This document shows positions 57,547 to 64,000 of a DNA stretch of 64,000 nucleotides, piece by piece. The stretch lies in the NCBI RefSeq assembly GCF_030065675.1, contig NZ_JASJDK010000019.1:1-64000 (forward strand), in the 5' to 3' direction. The stretch's first letter is position 1. Each line of letters begins with the position of its first letter. The DNA is from Mastigocoleus sp. MO_188.B34. Lineage in GTDB: Bacteria > Cyanobacteriota > Cyanobacteriia > Cyanobacteriales > Nostocaceae. The notes under the pieces are model-generated. The model was not told where the DNA came from. It made no database searches and saw only the letters and a list, made by a program, of their open reading frames with translations. The position numbers and the translations under genes are program-made.

Positions 57547-58880
57547 TCAAGTCAACCAGGAATTTCTGTTTGGAAAATCAAAGAATATAGGGTTTATCAG
57601 TATACGATTAAGCCCTTATTTTATTATTTGATAATATTTTCACTAATATGATTTTGGTATTCGGAAAAAATATCATTGATATGAACTTAAATAATCTAAA
57701 TTTAGACATTAAAATGTGAGTGAATATAAAAAAACAATAGTTACTAGTCTAATAAAACAGATAATTGATATCTGTTAACACACTATACCTGACTATATTT
57801 AAACTACTTGCAATAACCTATAGAGAAAGATAATAAAAATAATGCCAATTTGGCATTATTTAGATCGGTAATATTGATAAAAGAAAATGTAACACGTTAT
57901 ATTAAAATCGCTCACTAGTAAAAATAGCTCGCTTCTATACATATATTGGTATATGTGATGATAAAGTAAACTATGGCGAATTAGTTAGTAATATAACTTG
58001 TAGTTTTTGATGGGAGGTTAACAATTTGAAGTTGATTATCCCAATATGTATGCTAATAGTTGCACATATGTCGGGGGTTTGAAATGTATAACAATTAATG
58101 TAATTTTCATAAACAAAGAAGTTATTATTTCAGTTAATTTAGAGATGTAGACAATTTTCAATCATAACTTCAATGATAACTGAAAGTTAAGTTTAGAAAA
58201 ATTTGAGAAATATATAAAAAGTAATCAAACAGAGATTTTTGGTGTGTTTATCTGTTTAAATTACTTTATGAACAATTGAAGAGAAATACAAAGCTGCAAA
58301 ATATTGAAAGCCCATTAACTAGAAAAAATCCGGGTTAGTAAGTTTATTTTTATTGATTCAAGGCTAGGTTTATAAAATACATTATTTACCCTAAATTATC
58401 TGATTCTAGGGTTAGTCGATTTGCCATGTTACGATTAACGTGAAAATCGCTGCATAAAAGATAAATATTCACTTTTGTCAATACATTACTGATATTTAGC
58501 TTGTTTAGATATTGGATTAGACTTACATTGTAGGTTTATAACTCATGAAATACAAAAAATTTGAGATGAAACAATATTGACTTTGTAAAAGTTATATTTT
58601 CATGCTTATGTTTTTTGGTATTTTAATAACTAAAATAATATTTGATTACCATTGAAAAATAATTTATCGCTCATTTATATATCAATATTTTATTTTAAAC
58701 TTTTAAATATATTACATATTCGCAACTATATTCAAGTTTAATTAACTCATAAATTAATGCATAAAATCACACTGTATAAGAATTATTTCAATTTTTACTG
58801 ACTAAGTTTATATAGAGCGCAAATTTAATAAATTTTAAGATAAAAATCAGTTATTACTAAGTTAATAAAATCCAAAATTT
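57547..58880. other. Long AT-rich intergenic region
   Basis: About 1.3 kb with no ORF, tRNA or clear repeat, apart from the possible ilvH terminator at its start. Base composition is strongly AT. It probably contains the promoter of the polysaccharide genes downstream. Confidence 0.6.
57589..57630 (+). terminator. Possible ilvH terminator
   Basis: AGGGTTT (57589-57595) can pair with AAGCCCT (57610-57616) with one G-U pair, followed by TATTTTATTATTTG. The stem is short. Confidence 0.4.
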
Positions 58881-59969
58881 ATGAAAAAACACGTTGCATT
58901 TTTTATTCCTAATTTACATAGTGATGCAGAAAAAGTAGTCATCAATTTACTAAAAGGTATGGTAGGTAAAGATGTTTATCTCGATCTAGTAGTGGCTACT
59001 AAAAAGGGAGGGTATGTAAATCAAGTACCAAAACAAGTTCGTATTATAAGCTTAGAAAGTCGTGGAGCCTTCAAAGCAATTCTCCCCTTGTCACAATACT
59101 TACGCGAACATCAGCCTGATACTCTAATATCACATATGAGTTACACCAATGCGATCGCTGTTTTGGCTAAGCTCTTAGCTCAAGAAAAAACTCGATTAGT
59201 ACTGGTAGAAGATAATACTTTATTTGCGCAGAAATCTAAGTCGCTCCAAAGAAAGTTTTTTTCTATTTTAATGAAGTTACTTTATCGATATGCAGATGCA
59301 ATTGTTGGAGTTTCCTACGCTACAGCGAGAGATCTGGAATCTCGACTTGGGTTGAGAACAGGAAAAGTAAAAACCATATATAACCCAGTTGTGGATTCCC
59401 GGTTAATCTTTCAAGCAAATGAATCTTTTAATCATCCTTGGTTCCAAAAAGGAACTCCACCTGTTTTTTTAGCTATGGGAAGATTAACCCAACAAAAAGA
59501 TTTTGCAACCTTAATCAAAGCTTTTTCTATTTTGAGAAGCAATAAAGTAGCTCGTTTAATGATTATTGGAGAAGGAGAATTAAGGGGTGAGTTGGAACAC
59601 CTGATAGAGAAATTGGGTATAGCTCAAGATGTCGCAATATCTGGTTTTGTGAAAAACCCTTACGTATACATGAAAAACGCTAATGCATTCGTGATGTCTT
59701 CTCGTTGGGAAGGTCTGGGTAACGTATTAATTGAAGCCATGGCTTGTGGTTGTCCTGTAATATCAACTGATTGTCCCTATGGTCCAAGAGAAATTTTAGC
59801 AGCAGGTAAATATGGAATTTTAGTTCCTGTTGAGGATGTATTTACTTTGTCTTATGCAATGTCAAAGGTTTTAGAAACTCCTATTCGAACCGAGCTATTG
59901 ATTCGTAGAGCAAATTACTTTTCTGTTAGGCGTTCTGTGTCGAAGTATTTAGCAATTTCAAATGTTTAG
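58881..59969 (+). CDS. Glycosyltransferase family 4 protein
   Basis: A 362-aa GT-B enzyme. The N-terminal domain begins KKHVAFFIPNLHSDAEKVVI. The C-terminal donor-binding domain begins at about residue 190 (FLAMGRLTQQKDFATLIKAF) and has IIGEGELRGELE and the E-x7-E motif WEGLGNVLIEAMACGCPVIS (about 275-294). It transfers a sugar to a lipid-linked or growing polysaccharide at the cytosolic membrane face. With the Wzc-like gene downstream it suggests an exopolysaccharide locus, though 1.27 kb separates them. Family members closest in pattern include amylovoran- and N-acetylgalactosamine-type transferases; the sugar is unknown. Confidence 0.9.
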   Translation: MKKHVAFFIPNLHSDAEKVVINLLKGMVGKDVYLDLVVATKKGGYVNQVPKQVRIISLESRGAFKAILPLSQYLREHQPDTLISHMSYTNAIAVLAKLLAQEKTRLVLVEDNTLFAQKSKSLQRKFFSILMKLLYRYADAIVGVSYATARDLESRLGLRTGKVKTIYNPVVDSRLIFQANESFNHPWFQKGTPPVFLAMGRLTQQKDFATLIKAFSILRSNKVARLMIIGEGELRGELEHLIEKLGIAQDVAISGFVKNPYVYMKNANAFVMSSRWEGLGNVLIEAMACGCPVISTDCPYGPREILAAGKYGILVPVEDVFTLSYAMSKVLETPIRTELLIRRANYFSVRRSVSKYLAISNV

Positions 59970-61239
59970 AATACAAAAAACTGATGGCTTAGTGAAACTT
60001 AAATTGATTCATTTACACGAATTAATTTAAATTCTTGTAGTTATTCACATAGTATACCTGAAAATATATTATACTAGCATGGCTACGGAGAAGTAAAAAT
60101 AGTCACTACATAACTCAATAAAATATAAAAAATCAAATTAAAACAAATTAAAAACTGATGCATTTGGCAAAATTAGTTCAAGAGAATTTTCGGTAATTTA
60201 TCTTTTTTTATTCTGTGTAATTTTAAACCAACAATCATTTTTTAAGACCATAATCTTAAAAATTTACTATAAGAGATATTAATAAGAATCAGCGAAATTT
60301 ACATTAAGTTCGCAAAAAAGATAAAAAATGTATTAATATTATTGCTGAAATAAAATTGTTAAAACTTTTAATCAAAAATGTAAGTAGTTTTATTTTCTAG
60401 ATTATGACAGGTCAAGCAAAATGGCATTAAATACAGAAACAAATTCCATTATCAATTATTTACAGGAGGAAATTTAGGTTCTTATTCTTTAAAGAAGCTA
60501 TTGATACAAATTGAATTGCTTCAATTGTTTATGATATTAATGTTTTTGAGACAGAAATATGTCAGCTTATAAATCAAGAGTATTCGATTGCAGTAAGCCC
60601 TGAAGTTTCTCCTGCTAATCTATCCTGTAAACTAATTACTGTATAAGCTGGAGAAAATATTAAATCTCATTTGGAATTTTATTACTACTGTTAAACCAAT
60701 AATTTATCAGCGTGCAAAACTAGTCTAGATCGGTTGCGATTATCGCAATTTTTGGATACAAGTCTTCGCTTGTTATTCATAGATTACTGGAGATGAGGCT
60801 TGAAGAACTCACCGACAAAAAACAATAGCTTGATGTTTGCATTGTTTTAAGCGCATGTGTAGAAGTCAATTTATTGTAGTTGAGAATATTGATATTGCTG
60901 TTATATTTCAATATTACACGAATCGGTGTGATTTGATAGATGAATAATCAGTATATCTAGGTCATTCAAATAAGTTGCACAAATATTTATAACATCAACT
61001 CAATTTTTTAGTAATACTAAATGAAAGCTTGAAGTATTTAGATTGACTTCATTTTACGAGGAGATATGTTTTCAAACTGTTCCTACTTACAAATTTACTT
61101 AATTAATAAATGCATCGAGAAAGAAAAATATTTTTAAATCAAAATAATTTTCAACTCAAATTGTAATTTTTGAGTTTGATTTGGATTCATCAAAATTACT
61201 TAATTATTCTACAAAAGTAACGAATTTGAAAATAATAAC
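59970..61239. other. Intergenic region with possible gene remains
   Basis: About 1.27 kb without an intact gene. Between roughly 60464 and 60700 one frame reads RRKFRFLFFKEAIDTN, stop, IASIVYDINVFETEICQLIN with QEYSIAVSPEVSPANLSCKL, stop, AGENIKSHLEFYYYC, which has coding-like composition and may be a decayed gene. An ATG at 60421 opens only 18 codons. I cannot name the source. Confidence 0.4.
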
Positions 61240-63444
61240 ATGGAATATCAAGAGTATTCTTCTAGTTTGGAAAAATATATTCATATCTTGAGAAGGAGAT
61301 GGGTACCTGCATCAATAGTATTTGCAATTATTTTTTCTTCCTCATTTATATTTATTTCGATGAGAAAGCCTATATTTGTTGCAGAAGGCAAATTGCGCCT
61401 ACAAGAAATAAATAAAGCCTCTAATATAAGTGATATAGCGACAGATTTAGGTAATTCGGATTCACGTGTAGAAGAGAAAAATATTTCTTTGAAAACTGAA
61501 GTAGAAATTATTAGTTCCACACCTTTAGTCAAGCAGACTATTAATAAATTACAATTAAAAGATAATACAGGTAAATATCTGCGATCGCAGGATATAATCA
61601 ATAATAGATTAGCTGTTAGTGGAATTAAAGGGACTGACTTGATATTGGTTTCATATCAAGATGTCAATCCTAAAATTGCTGCTAATTTTGTTAATACTTT
61701 AATGAATCTGTATCTGAATAATAATTCATCACTTCATCGTGAAAAGGTATTAGAAAATCGTCAATTAATCAAAAAACAACTACCCCAAGCAGAAAATATA
61801 GTCAGCAAATCTGAATTAGCTTTACGTAGATTCAAAGAAAAAAATAAAGTTTTATCGGTACGTGAAGAAACGGTAAAATTAGTAGATTCTCTACGAGAAC
61901 TACAAAGAAAAATAAGTGAGCAAAAATCTCAACTTGCTGGGATAAAAGCTCAGTCTCAGACCATACAGAATAGTTTAGGAATTACTGCAGAAGAAGTAGT
62001 AGTTTTAACATCATTAAGTCAATCTAATAGTGTTAATCAAATACTACAAAATATTCAGCAAGTCGAAGGTAAAATTGCAGAGAAGAGCACCATTTTAAAA
62101 GTAGATCATCCAGAACTACTGAACTTAGAAAATAAACTAATAAGTTTAGAAAAAACTTTAGGAACAAGGATTAAAAAAGTTGCAGGGGAAAGAAAAAAGG
62201 CAGTTAGGAGAAGTTTAAACTTTGGAGGTTTTAAACAACAACTAAGTTTGAAATTAATTGACTTAGAAGCACAAAAACAAGGCTTAAAAAGTGAGATTGA
62301 AGCTTTGTCAACTTTAGAAAATTCTTATCAGCAAAGATTAAATAATTTGCCAAAATTAGAACAACAGCAGCGACAATTAGAACGACAACTTCAAAATGTA
62401 CAATCTAATTATTCAGTTTTATTAAAAAAACTTCAAGATAATAAAATATCAGAAAATCAAAATCTAGGAAATGCTCAAATTGTTGCTCGAGCAGAATTTC
62501 CCGAGCGTCCCATTTCCTCCCGAGTTCTGAGTTATGTTGGTTCTGGACTACTAGGTACCCTATTTTTTATTACTACTGTATGTATTTTAGAAGTCAGAGA
62601 TAAATCGATCCGTACTGTTGAGCAAGCCAAAAACTTAACAGGATTAACCTTATTGGGAATAATTCCAGAATTTGGTAAGTCTAGCGAACTTTTTCCTGAT
62701 ATTGGAGAAGTAGAACCAGGTAACATTCATCTAATTATGAATAATCATCCGAATTCCCCTGTAAGCGAATATTATCGGATGTTGCGGGCTAACTTGAAAT
62801 TTATTAGTAGTGTTAAAGAATTAAATATTATTGTTGTTACTAGCTCAGTTCCGAACGAAGGTAAATCTACGGTAGCTGCTAATTTAGCTATGGTAATGGC
62901 ACAAATGGAAAGTAAAGTATTACTTGTAGATGGGGATCTTCATCATCCGGTTCAACATCAGGCTTGGAAAATACCGGATAATCAAGGTTTAAGTAATGTA
63001 GTTTTGGGACAATTTGATTTAAAGACAGCAGCAAAACAAGTTAAACCTAATTTAGATGTTCTAACAGCAGGGAAAGAATATATAGACAACCTACATATTT
63101 TTGATAATGATTTTTCACCACCTTCTCCCGGATTGATTCTTGATTCTAAGCAGATGGGTAATTTAGTCAAAGATTTTGCAGCTAATTATGATTTTGTAAT
63201 TATAGATGCACCTTCTTTGAGTATTGCTGCGGATGCAGGAATTTTAGGAAATTTAGCTGATGGGATATTATTTGTAGTTCGTCCCGGTGTTGTGGATCTT
63301 GCTAACGCATATTTTGCAAAAGAATTCTTAGAACATTCGGATCAAAACGTAATCGGACAAGTGGTGAATGGAGCAACTCTAAATCCTAAACGTCGTCGTC
63401 AACACAATTTTCTTAGAAACTATAAGTTTTCAGCTAGCACTTAA
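61240..63444 (+). CDS. Polysaccharide chain-length regulator with tyrosine-kinase domain (Wzc-like)
   Basis: A 734-aa inner-membrane protein. A Wzz domain starts at residue 10 with a membrane helix at 20-40 (VPASIVFAIIFSSSFIFISM). A long periplasmic coiled coil (about 180-420, many Gln, Leu and Lys) follows, then the second helix (about 428-450, LSYVGSGLLGTLFFITTVCI). The cytosolic BY-kinase has Walker A PNEGKST (about 538), Walker A' LLVDGDLHHP (about 562) and Walker B VIIDAPS (about 654). The tail has only one Tyr (RNYKFSAST) rather than the usual tyrosine cluster, so autophosphorylation may be reduced. It controls exopolysaccharide chain length and export. The start ATG is at 61240. Confidence 0.93.
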   Translation: MEYQEYSSSLEKYIHILRRRWVPASIVFAIIFSSSFIFISMRKPIFVAEGKLRLQEINKASNISDIATDLGNSDSRVEEKNISLKTEVEIISSTPLVKQTINKLQLKDNTGKYLRSQDIINNRLAVSGIKGTDLILVSYQDVNPKIAANFVNTLMNLYLNNNSSLHREKVLENRQLIKKQLPQAENIVSKSELALRRFKEKNKVLSVREETVKLVDSLRELQRKISEQKSQLAGIKAQSQTIQNSLGITAEEVVVLTSLSQSNSVNQILQNIQQVEGKIAEKSTILKVDHPELLNLENKLISLEKTLGTRIKKVAGERKKAVRRSLNFGGFKQQLSLKLIDLEAQKQGLKSEIEALSTLENSYQQRLNNLPKLEQQQRQLERQLQNVQSNYSVLLKKLQDNKISENQNLGNAQIVARAEFPERPISSRVLSYVGSGLLGTLFFITTVCILEVRDKSIRTVEQAKNLTGLTLLGIIPEFGKSSELFPDIGEVEPGNIHLIMNNHPNSPVSEYYRMLRANLKFISSVKELNIIVVTSSVPNEGKSTVAANLAMVMAQMESKVLLVDGDLHHPVQHQAWKIPDNQGLSNVVLGQFDLKTAAKQVKPNLDVLTAGKEYIDNLHIFDNDFSPPSPGLILDSKQMGNLVKDFAANYDFVIIDAPSLSIAADAGILGNLADGILFVVRPGVVDLANAYFAKEFLEHSDQNVIGQVVNGATLNPKRRRQHNFLRNYKFSAST

Positions 63445-63693
63445 CTGTACTAGAATTATGTATTAACGCACCCCGCTTGCTTCATAGAATAAAGTGCGCC
63501 AGAAGCATTAACACTTGCTAAGCAAGAAAGTATGGTAGGTATTGCGGAGCACAAGCACCGCATAAAAGGGATAGGCTAGGATGTGTTTAAAGAATTACTC
63601 CAAGGGACATCCTTTCATAGGATAGTCAAAATTTTAGGGTGTCTAAAATCATCTGCTGCAAACATCCCATTGAGGTAACGGAAACATTTAATA

Positions 63694-64000
63694 TTACGGA
63701 TTGATTGCAGCTGACCGAGCTAGTTTGTAAGCTGCATAAGCATCCACCAATCCAGTACCTGTTGCTCCGTCATGTCCGTTACCAGCTGGTTGACCATGAA
63801 TACTTTTGCCAGTTTTTACATCTCGTGCCGATGCCTTGAGAATAGACTTAATCAGTGTCGGGGAAAGACCTGGTTGCACCTGTTTTAGTAAAGCACAGAC
63901 TCCGGCAATCTGGGGACAGGCTGCACTTGTACCGCTGATCACTGCCCAACCATCGTTTGTACCTGTTTCATCCTTTTCTGGATATCCATTGCCCCCTAAG
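63694..64000 (-). CDS. Subtilisin-family (S8) serine protease, C-terminal part
   Basis: The last 102 codons of a gene that continues beyond the window end. The catalytic serine block is VISGTSAACPQIAGVCALLK, followed by LSPTLIKSILKASARDVKTG and GATGTGLVDAYAAYKLA, the standard end of an S8 domain. The Asp and His of the triad would lie outside the window. Cyanobacterial S8 proteases of this kind are exported or calcium-dependent; the N-terminus is needed to tell. The gene ends 249 bp from the Wzc-like gene, convergent with it; that gap contains TTGCTAAGCAA and TGCGG/CCGCA small hairpins. Confidence 0.9.
   Translation of the reverse strand, partial: LGGNGYPEKDETGTNDGWAVISGTSAACPQIAGVCALLKQVQPGLSPTLIKSILKASARDVKTGKSIHGQPAGNGHDGATGTGLVDAYAAYKLARSAAINP

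Overview
The window is chromosomal DNA from a cyanobacterium, most likely a filamentous, heterocyst-forming type (Nostocales). Photosystem I subunit psaD, a phycobilisome-degradation nblA and many cyanobacteria-restricted families (DUF2605, DUF2973, DUF1818, DUF3153, DICT-domain kinase) show the phylum. Supporting features are HIP1 octamers (GCGATCGC, e.g. at 2397, 10652, 23980, 26082) and 7-bp short tandem repeats typical of heterocystous genomes. Genes are sparse and intergenic DNA is long, AT-rich and full of small dispersed repeats. The species cannot be fixed from the sequence alone.

Layout. 1-0.9 kb: a repeat and a decayed molybdopterin-oxidoreductase fragment. 1-7.4 kb: thrS, the DUF2605/DUF2973 pair and a glycogen-debranching enzyme. 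9.5-14.4 kb: DICT-GAF histidine kinase, psaD, trpE, a 43-aa peptide gene and nblA. 14.6-18.9 kb: an accessory module with a long prokaryotic Argonaute and a Cas4-like PD-(D/E)XK nuclease overlapping in one operon, divergent from an XRE regulator and an ImmA/IrrE-type protease that also overlap; the two arms share a 100-bp promoter region. 19.3-22.2 kb: a nitrate-transporter relic with an internal deletion and a nitric oxide synthase oxygenase, flanked by copies of a G+C-rich repeat. 22.2-26.3 kb: cyanophycinase-like peptidase, metallophosphoesterase, tRNA-Pro(GGG).

26.4-57.5 kb is mostly housekeeping: rpoZ cluster, TerC, ndk, speA, NDP-sugar synthase, scpA, LapA-type membrane proteins, AI-2E-type exporter, pdxH, DUF3153 lipoprotein, argB, aroK, a STAND NTPase, ubiX, an RNB-family protein whose catalytic aspartates appear substituted, clpP, a DUF255 thioredoxin-like protein and ilvH. 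A 129-bp MITE with 15-bp inverted repeats and an 11-bp target duplication sits at the end of the DUF255 gene. 58.9-63.4 kb looks like a thinly populated exopolysaccharide locus (glycosyltransferase, Wzc-like chain-length regulator/kinase) with over 2.5 kb of apparently non-coding DNA. The window ends inside a subtilisin-family protease.

The most interesting region is the Argonaute / Cas4-like / XRE / ImmA module (14581-18862): the nucleases could form a DNA-guided defence or replication-associated system, and the XRE-ImmA pair looks like a proteolytic switch placed to control it. This functional linkage is inference from gene order.
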